A DNA stretch of 64,000 nt. Origin: Rhizobium sp. FY34. Lineage in GTDB: Bacteria > Pseudomonadota > Alphaproteobacteria > Rhizobiales > Rhizobiaceae. Of the stretch, positions 17,498 to 26,599 are shown in pieces. The stretch lies in the NCBI RefSeq assembly GCF_005222845.1, contig NZ_STFZ01000036.1, positions 241,308 through 305,307 of the forward strand, read 5' to 3'. Below the pieces are notes generated by a model. The model searched no databases and was not told the DNA's origin. It saw only the letters and a program-made list of their open reading frames with translations. A program made the position numbers and the translations under genes. The first letter of the stretch is position 1. The number at the start of each line of letters is the position of its first letter.

Positions 17498-17662
17498 AAT
17501 ACGCTCTACTCAGTACAAAATACACGCATTGATACAACAGCAGGCACCTTGAACATGGTTACCGGACCGTCGCCTGATCTGAGCTTCATTCAAGCATTGC
17601 TAACCTTAATGCCGGTTTAAAGCCGGGCAAAAAAGGTTGTCCTATTTGAAAGATGGATGCCG

Positions 17663-18550
17663 TTATCTTTGAAGACGCGCGCGCCGGCTTTCCCGCCAGA
17701 TAGTGAACAGCCCGGCACTGATGACGAGAAGTGCGCCGAGGATCATGTTGATCGTCAGCACCTCGCCATAGATCAGCACCCCGAGTGCGCAGACGAGAAC
17801 CACCTGTACATAGCCGATCTGCTGCACGGTTACGGCATCGACCAGATCATAGGCGCGGATCAGCAGGTAATGCCCGCTCATGCCCGTCAGGCATAGAGCC
17901 GCCATCCAGATCCAGTCCTCACGTGCCAGCGTCGTCCAATAGAAGGGGCCAACAAAGCTGATGGCGGCGGCGCCGGCCACGCCCGTATAGAAAAAGCTGG
18001 TAGCCGAGCTGTCCACCCGACCGGCAAGCCGCGTGGTAATGGCATAAAGCGCAAAGATCACCGAGCCGATCACCGGCAGGATGATGCGGGCGTCGAGATG
18101 GGCCTTCGTCGGGTTGATGATCATCAGCACGCCGAACATGCCCACCGCAATGGCTGTCCAGCGCCGCCAGCCGACCTTTTCGCCGAGCAGCGGCACTGAG
18201 AGCGCGGCCACCACCAGCGGCGTTGCGGCAAAGATCGATTGCGTCTGCGACAGGCCGACAAGCACGAAAGAGGTGATGGCAAAACAGATCTGCACCACCA
18301 GGATCACGCCACGCGTGATTTGCAGGAAAGGCCGCCGGCTTTTTGCTACGCCGGCAATGCCGCCCGGCATGCGAGCGCTGAGGAGAATGACGAAGAGGGC
18401 AAAGGCCCAGTAGCGGATCATGATGATGAAGATCGGCGGATAAAGCGAGCCGAGATGCTTGGAAACCACATCCTGCGCGGCAAAGATGGTTACCGCTGCA
18501 AGGGAAAATACAAGGCCAGTGGTTCTTCCAGTCATGTTGTGTCTCGGCAT
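17663..18550 (-). CDS. EamA/DMT-family membrane transporter
   Basis: A drug/metabolite transporter of about 295 residues with ten predicted membrane spans in two EamA repeats (repeat 1 about 8-140, repeat 2 about 150-290). Examples of spans are GLVFSLAAVTIFAAQDV and VQVVLVCALGVLIYGEVL. Substrate is unknown. The start could be 18550 (MPRHN) or 18535 (MTGRT, with GAGA upstream). It stands 165 bases upstream of the flagellin gene on the same strand. Confidence 0.85.
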   Translation of the reverse strand: MPRHNMTGRTTGLVFSLAAVTIFAAQDVVSKHLGSLYPPIFIIMIRYWAFALFVILLSARMPGGIAGVAKSRRPFLQITRGVILVVQICFAITSFVLVGLSQTQSIFAATPLVVAALSVPLLGEKVGWRRWTAIAVGMFGVLMIINPTKAHLDARIILPVIGSVIFALYAITTRLAGRVDSSATSFFYTGVAGAAAISFVGPFYWTTLAREDWIWMAALCLTGMSGHYLLIRAYDLVDAVTVQQIGYVQVVLVCALGVLIYGEVLTINMILGALLVISAGLFTIWRESRRARLQR

Positions 18551-18637
18551 TTCAAACAGGCTGGCCACCGCAAGCTCAGGGGCCGCGGGGGCAGGGGATA
18601 GGGCCGGCCCGCCAAGATGACGGGCATGCAGAGAGCG

Positions 18638-19483
18638 TCAGCGATGCTTGATCGCAAAGGGTTGGCGGCGGTCGAGAACACGCACCTCCTCACCGACGGA
18701 CAAAAGGCTTGAGCCCACCGGCACGGCATTCCAGCCGAACAGCGGGCCGGGTACCCGCCGATCTGCCGACATGCGGATACGGCCCATGGCCGGCATCGGG
18801 CTTGCGCCCTCGCGCGAACCGGTCTCCTGGTCCTGCGTCGTCATGATGCAGCGGGCGCAAGGCTTGACGAGATAGAGCACGAGCCCGCCGATTTCGAGCG
18901 AGCCCCAGCCGTCTTCCGCCCAGGCCTCCGCATGGTCGAGAACGATGTTGGCGCGGAAACGATCCATGTTGACCGACGCTTCGCCATGCGCTGCCATATC
19001 GGCATTCAATGCGGCAAGCGAGCCGGTGGTGGTGACCAGAACCTGATAGCCATCGGCGAAGGAAACCGGCGTGCCGGGGCCGGCCCATTCGGCGCTGGCC
19101 TCGCGTTTTGCATCGGCATCGAAATGCACGAGGCGCACTTCGCGCGACAGCCAGGCCGAGAGCGTGGCATTGACGGCATCCGGTGCAAGTGCTGCGCTGA
19201 CCGTGGAGCGCCAGACGACGACATCCTGGCGCCTGTCCGGTGCCGGGGCGGCAACCTCCATCTCGCCCTTGCCCTCCATCCTCAATCGTAGACCCTGCGT
19301 GCCTGTCGCCGTTTGCAACTGCGCCAGAAGTGGCATTTCGCGCTGGGTGATGAAATGGCCGGTGGGATCAATGATCATCCAGCGACGATCCCCCTCCAGC
19401 CCCAGGGCATTGATCGATGACTGTTGAAGGGCAATGCCGCGGGCGCTTTTCAGCGGAAAGATGTTGAGTTCTGCAATGCGCAT
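18638..19483 (-). CDS. MOSC domain protein (molybdenum cofactor-binding type)
   Basis: A 281-residue protein with an N-terminal beta-barrel MOSC_N domain (MRIAELNIFPLKSARGI, GDRRWMIID) and a C-terminal MOSC domain. The latter has the conserved cysteines in KPCARCIMT near residue 218, thought in the family to hold a sulfur or molybdenum cofactor. Related proteins (YcbX, mARC) reduce N-hydroxylated compounds with an electron donor. It has no ferredoxin domain, so a separate donor would be needed. It ends a probable operon with the HD and DUF2339 genes (15 bases from the HD stop). Confidence 0.88.
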   Translation of the reverse strand: MRIAELNIFPLKSARGIALQQSSINALGLEGDRRWMIIDPTGHFITQREMPLLAQLQTATGTQGLRLRMEGKGEMEVAAPAPDRRQDVVVWRSTVSAALAPDAVNATLSAWLSREVRLVHFDADAKREASAEWAGPGTPVSFADGYQVLVTTTGSLAALNADMAAHGEASVNMDRFRANIVLDHAEAWAEDGWGSLEIGGLVLYLVKPCARCIMTTQDQETGSREGASPMPAMGRIRMSADRRVPGPLFGWNAVPVGSSLLSVGEEVRVLDRRQPFAIKHR

Positions 19484-19498
19484 GGGGAAATGCCTTGG

Positions 19499-20161
19499 TT
19501 AGATTTCGTAGAGGAACGCGTCGTAGAAGGCAGCGAGTTGGCGGTGCCGCTCTTGCGCCAGGAGCCGACCCGCCGGCGTCCGGAAACCATCGGCAAGCTT
19601 GAGCAGCTTTGTCTGAAAATGATCGAGCGCATAGGTTCGGTCGTCAAGGTCACGTTTCATCCCGGATGGATCGCCGGCATGATAAAGTTGCGAGCCCATG
19701 CGCCCGGCAATGTAGAAGGTGCGCGCCACGCCGATGAGGCCAAGCGAATCCAGCCGGTCCGCATCCTGCAGGATTTTCGCTTCCAGCGTCTGCGGCGCCA
19801 CATTGGCGGAAAAGCTGTGCGCGTGAATGGCATGCGCGACAGATGCTATTCGCGCCTTTGCCCAGCCAAGCTCTGAGAGGATACGGCTTGCCTTGTCCGC
19901 CGCAAGCGCTGATGCTTGCGCTCTGTTCTGCGCATTCTTCTCGACGGCCACGCAATCATGCAGCAGAACGGCGGCGGCCAGCACCTCGCCATCGCCGCCT
20001 TCGCTGCTCTGGATGCTGAAAGCATTGCCAAACACGCGCAGGATATGCGCCAGATCATGGGCGCCATCATCGCTGTCGGTGGCATGGTCTATCAACTGGG
20101 CGGCAAGCGCTTCAAACGGGGCGAAACGCGCGGCAAGCGCGTCCGTCGGCAATTCAGGCAT
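19499..20161 (-). CDS. HD-domain phosphohydrolase
   Basis: A 220-residue protein with an HD-type metal site: HDLAHILRV (about 35-43), then LLHDCVAVEK (about 67-76), and an Asp in ILQDADRLDSLG (about 130). This pattern is that of YedJ-like HD hydrolases. Substrate is unknown. Its start lies eight bases inside the end of the upstream DUF2339 gene, so translation is probably coupled. Confidence 0.87.
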   Translation of the reverse strand: MPELPTDALAARFAPFEALAAQLIDHATDSDDGAHDLAHILRVFGNAFSIQSSEGGDGEVLAAAVLLHDCVAVEKNAQNRAQASALAADKASRILSELGWAKARIASVAHAIHAHSFSANVAPQTLEAKILQDADRLDSLGLIGVARTFYIAGRMGSQLYHAGDPSGMKRDLDDRTYALDHFQTKLLKLADGFRTPAGRLLAQERHRQLAAFYDAFLYEI

Positions 20162-22913
20162 CCGGCATGTCTTTCGAATCGGCGGGGGTTGTCACTGCCG
20201 TCTTCTGCGCCAGAACACGCTGGTAGAACAGCCCGATCCCGATCAGCACCCCGCCAAGCCCGATGAAGGACAGCGCCCGCAGGATGCCTTCGAGATTGGC
20301 CATGTCGATGAGAAAGACCTTGAGCACCGAGACCAGTACCAGGCCTGCCGAGGCCAGCCGTAGCAAGCGCGCATCACGTCTTGAGCCGAGCGTCAGCAGG
20401 CCGACGCCGATCGCCAGCCAGACCACGGAATAGGTATAGGTTTCTCCCTCCAGAAAGCCCTTCCAATCGGCAATATTGGTGCCCTGCCAGACACCGCGCA
20501 CCGAAAGTGTCGCCCAGGCGAAGCCGAGCAGCGCAGCCGTCAGCGCCAGCAGTACCATGTAGGGGCCGGGACGCTTGTTGCGCGCATAAAGGGAAAGGCC
20601 TGCATAGGCGAATGCCGGCAGGAGATAGCCCGGCAGGAGCAGGTTGACGATTGGCCAATTGCCGATGAGTTCGCCTGAAAAGTAAGGGTTCAGTGAGCCC
20701 AGATGCAGTACCAGCACATTGATAGTGGCGATAACGCCGGCGAGGATCGAACCATCGCGGAAGACCGTGCTCGGGCTCTTGAGGTCAAGCGTCATCAGCA
20801 CACCGGAGAGGCCAACGGTCAGCAGCGTATAGATCGACTGTTCGCCAAGCGTCAGCGCACGGTCATCCAGCACGCCGCCGCTCATGGCATGACGCACGAG
20901 GATGGCAAGGGTGAGAAAACCCATCAGTGCTGCCAGCCCCTGCAGCGCATTCAGCACCCGCCGTCCCGGCCAGCGGCGCAGCAACCAGGCAGAGGCAATC
21001 AGCAATATAGCCGGGATGCCATAGCCGGGCAAAAGTGCGTTGAAGAGCGGTGTCGTGCCCAGCCGGTCTGGGCCGACAATTGTGGGGTCCCATCCGATGC
21101 GGAAGAACACCACCAGTGTGGCGGCAACCATCATCCAGGGCAGGCCGCGCCAGGGCCTGGATCGTGTGAGGACCACATAGGCGAAGCCGAGGAGGGACAC
21201 GCCAATCGTCGTTGCAAGACCATGGGTCAGCGCATGCAGCGACAGCGTGAAGGCGGCAAAGGAGCCGATGAGCAGCAGGTCGCGGGCAAGGTTCGGGGCG
21301 GCAGGATCTTCGTCTGTCTTTGCAAGATGGAAGGCGACAAACCGCAGGGCTGCGCCAATCGCCAGAGCATAGAGGCCATGCAACCAGTCGCGCCCGAGCG
21401 TGCCGTAATTCAGGAAGGTAATGCTGGCCAGCGTCACCGGCACGGCGGAGGCAAGCACGGCCCAGACTGCGGCCATGTCCGGATCGCTTTGGCCCTTGCG
21501 GCGCAGGAAAAGCAGGCCGCAGGCGGTGAATATGGCGCCAAGAACCAGTGCCCCGAGCACGTCCGGCCCGATGGCGGCGAGCATGCCTTGGGTCTCGGCT
21601 GTCGTCGGTGACAGGTCCGACAGGTCAAACAGCGCCGTCAGCCCGACACCCCATATGGCCGCGGTGCTGGCAAGCAGTGCCGGCCAAGCGCCGGCGCGGC
21701 GCCCCGCACCGAGACCTGCCAGAAGGCCGGTCACGGCCACGAAAATCAGGACCGGGTGGGTGAATGCTGGTGTATCGACAAGCAGCAGCGTCAGCGCCCC
21801 GAACATGACTGCCAGCGAGACTGACATCATGATGCCACGTGGCCGGCGCCCGAGAAGCCGAAACAGGCGCCGCAAGGCGCCGGCCGGCGCCGGTGCCGCT
21901 TCGACCGTGTCTTCGAAGGCACGGCCGGGCCAGAGGAATGCGGTGCCGGTTAGCATGACAAGCAGCGACAGGCCTGGCGGCACGCTATCCAGCACGTTTG
22001 CATTTACTGCATAGGCAACAACCCAGGCAAGCATGCCGAAATTGGCAAGAGCAGGCACCAGCAACCAGCGGCGGATGCGGGCTGCGCCATTGCTGGCCAG
22101 CCAGACCAGTGACAGGAAGCCGAAGAGGGCGCCGATATTGGGCGCATCCGATGTGACCAATGCCGGCGTGATCAGCGAACCGATCAGGCCAAGCCCGGCC
22201 AGCGCCTGTCCATGCAGAAGCGAGAGGGTTATGGTTGAAAGAGATACCAGCGCCAGAAGAACGAAGGCGGGCGTCGTGCCGATAAAGCCATAGGAAGCAT
22301 GTGCAGTGTAAAGGGTGGCAAGCAGCGTTACGCTGGCCGCGGCCGTCAGCATGCCCGGCACCATGGCATTCGTATAGATGGCCGGCAGGTTCGGCAGAGC
22401 CCGGCGGCGCAGACCTTCGCCGGCACCCGCCAGCAGGAGCCCGAAGAGGGCTGCCAGCACAAGCCGCGTGCCGGGGCCAAGCAGACCGCTTTCGATCGAA
22501 TAGCGCACGAGGAACACGCCGCCGAGCGCCAGTGCCAACCCGCCGACCCACACGGTCCAGCGCGCCCCAAGCCGGCTTTCGAAGCTTTCGCCCGGTTTGT
22601 GGCTTACCGGTTTTGGTGCCGGTTTTGCGGCCGGTTTCGGCGTTGATATTGCGGGGGCGGGCGTTTTCTGCGGCTTCGGCTCCATGGTCTGGGGTGCTGC
22701 CGTCTTGATATCGGAAGATGGCAGAGCTTTCGCTGTCTCGATCGGCTTTTGCGCCACCGGTTCTGGCACCGCTGGCACGGCTATGGAGAGGGGTGCTGCC
22801 AGGCTCTTCTTCAGGGCCTTGACCTCTTTCTCCAGCGTCTTCAGACGGTGCGAAAGCTGGCGCTGCCAGAATAGCAGCGCAAAAAGCAAAGCGATCAGAA
22901 TGAGTTCCAGCAT
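20154..22913 (-). CDS. DUF2339 multispanning membrane protein
   Basis: A 919-residue membrane protein. A first hydrophobic segment (1-15) is followed by a short coiled-coil (LSHRLKTLEKEVKALKK), a Pro/Lys/Ala-rich linker (about 45-115), and more than twenty predicted membrane spans to the C-terminus. This layout is that of DUF2339, a family of unknown function found in many proteobacteria. The linker may extend into the cytoplasm or periplasm. It is the first gene of a unit with the HD and MOSC genes. The gene is divergent from the ABC importer genes with 263 bases between. Confidence 0.88.
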   Translation of the reverse strand: MLELILIALLFALLFWQRQLSHRLKTLEKEVKALKKSLAAPLSIAVPAVPEPVAQKPIETAKALPSSDIKTAAPQTMEPKPQKTPAPAISTPKPAAKPAPKPVSHKPGESFESRLGARWTVWVGGLALALGGVFLVRYSIESGLLGPGTRLVLAALFGLLLAGAGEGLRRRALPNLPAIYTNAMVPGMLTAAASVTLLATLYTAHASYGFIGTTPAFVLLALVSLSTITLSLLHGQALAGLGLIGSLITPALVTSDAPNIGALFGFLSLVWLASNGAARIRRWLLVPALANFGMLAWVVAYAVNANVLDSVPPGLSLLVMLTGTAFLWPGRAFEDTVEAAPAPAGALRRLFRLLGRRPRGIMMSVSLAVMFGALTLLLVDTPAFTHPVLIFVAVTGLLAGLGAGRRAGAWPALLASTAAIWGVGLTALFDLSDLSPTTAETQGMLAAIGPDVLGALVLGAIFTACGLLFLRRKGQSDPDMAAVWAVLASAVPVTLASITFLNYGTLGRDWLHGLYALAIGAALRFVAFHLAKTDEDPAAPNLARDLLLIGSFAAFTLSLHALTHGLATTIGVSLLGFAYVVLTRSRPWRGLPWMMVAATLVVFFRIGWDPTIVGPDRLGTTPLFNALLPGYGIPAILLIASAWLLRRWPGRRVLNALQGLAALMGFLTLAILVRHAMSGGVLDDRALTLGEQSIYTLLTVGLSGVLMTLDLKSPSTVFRDGSILAGVIATINVLVLHLGSLNPYFSGELIGNWPIVNLLLPGYLLPAFAYAGLSLYARNKRPGPYMVLLALTAALLGFAWATLSVRGVWQGTNIADWKGFLEGETYTYSVVWLAIGVGLLTLGSRRDARLLRLASAGLVLVSVLKVFLIDMANLEGILRALSFIGLGGVLIGIGLFYQRVLAQKTAVTTPADSKDMPDA

Positions 22914-23176
22914 GAAGGCCCCGCCGAGATGTTTGGAGCCCGGTTATATCGCCCCAAGCCTGCAAAAGGAAAGGCGCTTCGAGCTGTGGTTGGTGCTGGC
23001 GGGCGACCGGATATGCTGAAACTTGCGGCAGATCATGCAAGTTTACATGGCTTGCGCTCAATGCGTAGGCAATGGAGAATATGTGGTCACATAATGTGCA
23101 ATTTCGACTTGCAAGCGGCGGCAAGAATGGCTTTGATGATCTGTGTCTCAAGAACATTCCAGGGGGAAACCAAGAT

Positions 23177-24208
23177 ATGCTGACCCGCCGCCTTTTCGCC
23201 AAGCTTCCGGCCGTCGCCGCATTGGCGCTTGCTACCGGTTTTTCTGCACCTGCCTTTGCCGATACTGCCATCAAGTTCACGCTCGACTGGAAGTTCGAGG
23301 GCCCAGCCGCGGGCTTCCTGCTGGCACTCGACAAGGGTTACTTCAAGGCCGAAGGTCTGGACGTGACGATCGATAGTGGCAACGGCTCCGTGGAAGCCAT
23401 TCCGCGCGTTGCCACCGGCGCCTACCAGATGGGCTTTGGCGATATCAACTCGGTCATCAAGTTCCTCGACGAGGATCCGAGCCAGAAGATCAAGGCCGTG
23501 ATGATGGTCTATGAGCGCCCCACCTTTGCGGTCGTCGGCCGCAAGTCGCTCGGCATCACCACCGATCCGAAGTCGCTGGAAGGCAAGAAGCTCGGCGCTC
23601 CGCCGCCGGATGGCGCCTTTGCCCAGTGGAAGGCCTTCAAGCAGGTCGCGAAGATCGACGACAGCAAGATCAAGATCGAATCGGTCGGCTTTCCGGTGCG
23701 TGAGCCCATGCTCGCCAAGGGCGATGTCGACGCGGTCTTCGGGTTCGCCTTCTCCGTCATCCTGAACCTGAAGAAGCAGGGCATCAAGGACGAGGACATC
23801 GCCACCATCCTGATGGCCGAGCATGGACTCAACCTCTACGGCAACGCCGTGCTGGTGAACAAGGATTTCGCTGAAAAGAACCCGGCTGCGGTCAAGGGGT
23901 TCCTCAAGGCGCTGGCCAAGGGCTTTGCCGATGCCGTGGCCAAGCCGGACGAGGGCGTCGCCGCCGTTCTGAAGCGCAACGAGACGCTGGATAGCGCCAT
24001 CGAGCTGGAACGCCTCAACATGGCAAATGCCATGAACATCAAGACGCCTTACGTGGTCGCAAACGGCTTTGGTGGCGTCGATATGACCCGCCTCGGCGCC
24101 TCCATCGATACGTTGAAAGTCTCCATGGGGCTGAAGGGCAATGTGAAGGCGGAAGACGTGTTCGATGCCAGCTACCTGCCGGAGAAGTCGGCACGCATGC
24201 TGCCCTGA
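23177..24208 (+). CDS. ABC transporter substrate-binding protein, NMT1/SsuA-like
   Basis: A 343-residue periplasmic binding protein. The signal peptide (1-28, ending SAPAFA) follows MLTRRLFAKLP. The mature part shows the NMT1/THI5-like pattern: FTLDWKFEGPAAGFLLALDKGYF and a GNGSVEAIPRVATG segment in outline. Relatives bind nitrate, sulfonates, taurine or thiamine precursors; the ligand here is not known. I saw no thiamine riboswitch upstream. ATG at 23177 has AGGGGGAAAC before it. The permease and ATPase genes follow, after a palindromic repeat. Confidence 0.9.
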   Translation: MLTRRLFAKLPAVAALALATGFSAPAFADTAIKFTLDWKFEGPAAGFLLALDKGYFKAEGLDVTIDSGNGSVEAIPRVATGAYQMGFGDINSVIKFLDEDPSQKIKAVMMVYERPTFAVVGRKSLGITTDPKSLEGKKLGAPPPDGAFAQWKAFKQVAKIDDSKIKIESVGFPVREPMLAKGDVDAVFGFAFSVILNLKKQGIKDEDIATILMAEHGLNLYGNAVLVNKDFAEKNPAAVKGFLKALAKGFADAVAKPDEGVAAVLKRNETLDSAIELERLNMANAMNIKTPYVVANGFGGVDMTRLGASIDTLKVSMGLKGNVKAEDVFDASYLPEKSARMLP

Positions 24209-24225
24209 ACGTAAAACCCCGCCCC

Positions 24226-24374
24226 AAACCCCTCCCCACAAGGGGGAGGGGCTTAACCTGCCGCACGGGTTTGCGCATTTCGAGCGCGAATGTGGGTGGA
24301 GCACGGGTTGGGCGGGTGCCCCGCGTCTTCTCCCCCCTTGTGGGGAGATGGCCGGCAGGCCAGAGGGGGTCTTT
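24226..24374. repeat. Paired inverted palindromic element (REPIN-like copy 4)
   Basis: The left arm has CCCCTCCCC (24229-24237) pairing with GGGGAGGGG (24243-24251). The right arm (about 24326-24374) has TCTCCCCCC and TGGGGAGA followed by GGCCGGCAGGCCAGAGGGGG. The two arms are in inverted orientation. This copy is more diverged than the ones at 42 and 44 kb. It sits between the binding-protein gene and the ATPase gene of one ABC importer. Confidence 0.75.
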
Positions 24375-24403
24375 GGGCCTGCATGAGACTGGACGGAGAA
24401 AAC

Positions 24404-25192
24404 ATGTCCCACCTCGTTTCCATCGATAATGTCGATATGCGCTATGGCGGCGCGGAAGGCACGCTGGCCGTTGCCGGCCTCACCATGCGGGTCGATAAGG
24501 GTGAATTTACCGCTGTGGTCGGGCCGTCAGGCTGCGGCAAGTCCACGCTGATGAAGCTGGTGACCGGTCTGCATATTCCCCAGACCGGTGTTGTCGTCGT
24601 GGCCGGTCAGCAGGTGACGAAACCCGTCTCCATCGTCGGCATGGCGTTCCAGAACCCGACAATGCTGCCCTGGCGCACGACGCTCGAAAACATCCTGTTG
24701 CCGCTGGAAATTGTCGAAAGGCACCGCCATCGCCTGCGCGCCAACAAGATAGAATATGTCGAGAAGGCGGAAAACCTGCTGGAGATCGTCGGCTTGAAGG
24801 GTTTCGGCTCGAAATTTCCCTGGCAGCTTTCGGGCGGCATGCAGCAGCGCGCCAATCTCTGTCGCGCCCTGATCCATGAGCCGGACCTGTTGATGCTGGA
24901 CGAGCCCTTCGGCGCGCTGGATGCCTTTACCCGCGAGGAACTCTGGTGCGTCATCCGCGATCTGCATGCGGCCCAGGGCGTCACCATCGTGCTCGTCACG
25001 CATGACCTGCGCGAGGCGGTCTTCCTTGCCGACAAGATCTTCGTCATGACAGCGCGTCCGGGCCGGATCCTGAAAGAACACTATGTGCCCTTCGAGCGTC
25101 CGCGCGATCTGGAGATCATGTACGAGACGCGCTTCAACGACATGGTGCATGAGTTGCACGGGGAAATCGCCAAGGCGAGGGTAGTGGCATGA
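24404..25192 (+). CDS. ABC transporter ATP-binding protein, NitT/TauT type
   Basis: A 262-residue ATPase. Walker A is GPSGCGKST (40-48), the signature is LSGGMQQ (142-148), Walker B is LLMLDEP (162-168), and the switch histidine is in LVTHDLREA. Residues QNPTMLPWRT form the Q-loop region typical of the SsuB/TauB group. ATG at 24404 has ACGGAGAA upstream. It overlaps the permease start by four bases (ATGA), so the two are translationally coupled. Confidence 0.93.
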   Translation: MSHLVSIDNVDMRYGGAEGTLAVAGLTMRVDKGEFTAVVGPSGCGKSTLMKLVTGLHIPQTGVVVVAGQQVTKPVSIVGMAFQNPTMLPWRTTLENILLPLEIVERHRHRLRANKIEYVEKAENLLEIVGLKGFGSKFPWQLSGGMQQRANLCRALIHEPDLLMLDEPFGALDAFTREELWCVIRDLHAAQGVTIVLVTHDLREAVFLADKIFVMTARPGRILKEHYVPFERPRDLEIMYETRFNDMVHELHGEIAKARVVA

Positions 25193-26010
25193 GCGCGCTT
25201 TCAGACAATTCCGCAAGCCTTGCCACGCCGCGCAAGCCGGTGATGGCCCGCATCAACTGGGTGCGTGCCGCCCCCTGGCTTTACACGATCGGCCTGTTTG
25301 TCCTCTGGGAACTGCTGGTCATCGCCCTCGATATGCCACCGACCATTCTGCCGGCCCCGACCGATGTGTTTGCCGCCATCGTCAAATATTGGTCGCCGAT
25401 CTGGAAGAATTCTGTCCAGACGCTTTACACCACGACCATGGGTTTTGCGATTGCCGTTGTGGCCGGGCTTGGCATCGGCCTCTTCATCGGCTGGTCGAAG
25501 ACCATCTATGCGGGGCTCTATCCGCTGATGATCGGCTTTAATGCCATTCCGAAAGTGGCGCTGGTGCCCATCCTCGTCATCTGGTTCGGTATTGGCACAG
25601 TGCCGGCGGTGCTGACGGCCTTCCTCATCTCCTTCTTTCCCATCGTTGTGAATGTCGCGACCGGGCTTGCCACGATCGAGCCGGAAACCGAGGACGTTCT
25701 GCGTGCGCTCGGCGCCCGCAAGATGGATATCATGCTGAAAGTCGGCATTCCGCGCTCCATGCCCTACTTTTTCGGCTCGCTGAAGGTGGCGATCACGCTC
25801 GCCTTCGTCGGTTCGGTCGTCTCGGAAACCGTCGCCTCCAATTACGGTCTTGGCAATATGATGAGCTCGGCGCAGAGCCAGTTCAACGTGCCGCTGGTGT
25901 TTGCGGGCCTCTTGATGCTCGCCTTCGAAGGTATCGTCATGTACGCGCTGATGGCCTGGATCGAAAAGCGCATGACCGGCTGGGCGCACCGCTCGACGAT
26001 GGCGCAGTAA
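25189..26010 (+). CDS. ABC transporter permease, NitT/TauT type
   Basis: A 273-residue inner-membrane permease with about six spans. The coupling-loop motif typical of the family is present (ALGARKMDIMLKVGIPRSMPYFFGSLK in outline, near 175-205). The N-terminal 25 residues are cytoplasmic and polar. It completes the importer with the upstream ATPase and binding protein. A short inverted repeat (gccagccc... about 26012-26050) follows the stop and may be a weak terminator. Confidence 0.92.
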   Translation: MSALSDNSASLATPRKPVMARINWVRAAPWLYTIGLFVLWELLVIALDMPPTILPAPTDVFAAIVKYWSPIWKNSVQTLYTTTMGFAIAVVAGLGIGLFIGWSKTIYAGLYPLMIGFNAIPKVALVPILVIWFGIGTVPAVLTAFLISFFPIVVNVATGLATIEPETEDVLRALGARKMDIMLKVGIPRSMPYFFGSLKVAITLAFVGSVVSETVASNYGLGNMMSSAQSQFNVPLVFAGLLMLAFEGIVMYALMAWIEKRMTGWAHRSTMAQ

Positions 26011-26080
26011 AAGGCCAGCCCGCCGTCACTGATATCTTCGGTGACGGCTGGCACTCTATCAATGCTGAATGCATTTCCAA

Positions 26081-26599
26081 TCAGTCTGTCAGCGGCAGAA
26101 CGAAGCTTGCCCGGCCATCCGTTTCAGCACCGCGGCCGATGGACTTGATCGCAGCGACCAGCCGGCCATTGCGGGAAAGCGCCTTGTCGCCAAATTCGAT
26201 CAGCCGGCTATTGGGCGTCGCATGCGGGGCAACCTGCCGCAGCCGGTTTGCCAGTGCAAATTCATCCTGGTCCGGATCAAGCGACAGGGATGCGATTACG
26301 GCAGCGGCCGGCGAGCGCGATACGCCCATCCAGCAATGGATGACGAGCGGCGCCGTCTGGTCCCAGTCCTTCACGAAGGCGATCAGCTCCTCCACATGCT
26401 GCGTGCTCGGCGCAATCAGATCGCCGGTACCAGCAAAGGCGATATCGTTCATGGCAAGCTTCAGGTGGCGTTCGGCGCGAATGACGCCCGGCCGGTGGAA
26501 ATCCTGGCCTTCCGCCATCAGGCTGACCATTTCGCTTGCGCGGTGGCGCACCGCTAGCTCGGCAATATGGGAGAGCGGGCAGACGATGATGGCTCTCAT
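26081..26599 (-). CDS. Tyrosine-phosphatase-like protein
   Basis: A 172-residue protein with the phosphatase signature HCWMGVSRS at 88-96, giving Cys89 and Arg95 in a CX5R loop. It fits the small bacterial dual-specificity-like phosphatases. The upstream Asp that serves as general acid is not obvious. Substrate is unknown. It overlaps the HD gene by four bases and ends a four-gene minus-strand unit. Confidence 0.85.
   Translation of the reverse strand: MRAIIVCPLSHIAELAVRHRASEMVSLMAEGQDFHRPGVIRAERHLKLAMNDIAFAGTGDLIAPSTQHVEELIAFVKDWDQTAPLVIHCWMGVSRSPAAAVIASLSLDPDQDEFALANRLRQVAPHATPNSRLIEFGDKALSRNGRLVAAIKSIGRGAETDGRASFVLPLTD

Noticed and set aside
17590-17640. Terminator or sigma-28 promoter before the flagellin gene
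   Set aside because: The CCGG repeats there form only a short bulged stem without a T run on the minus strand, and no TAAA/GCCGATAA pair was seen.
22914-23176. TPP riboswitch ahead of the NMT1-like importer
   Set aside because: I could not find the conserved CUGAGA and downstream thi-box elements in the 263-base gap.
23087-24412. Minus-strand frame of 441 codons opposite the ABC binding-protein gene
   Set aside because: The plus-strand frame has a signal peptide and family motifs; the minus frame runs through the repeat.
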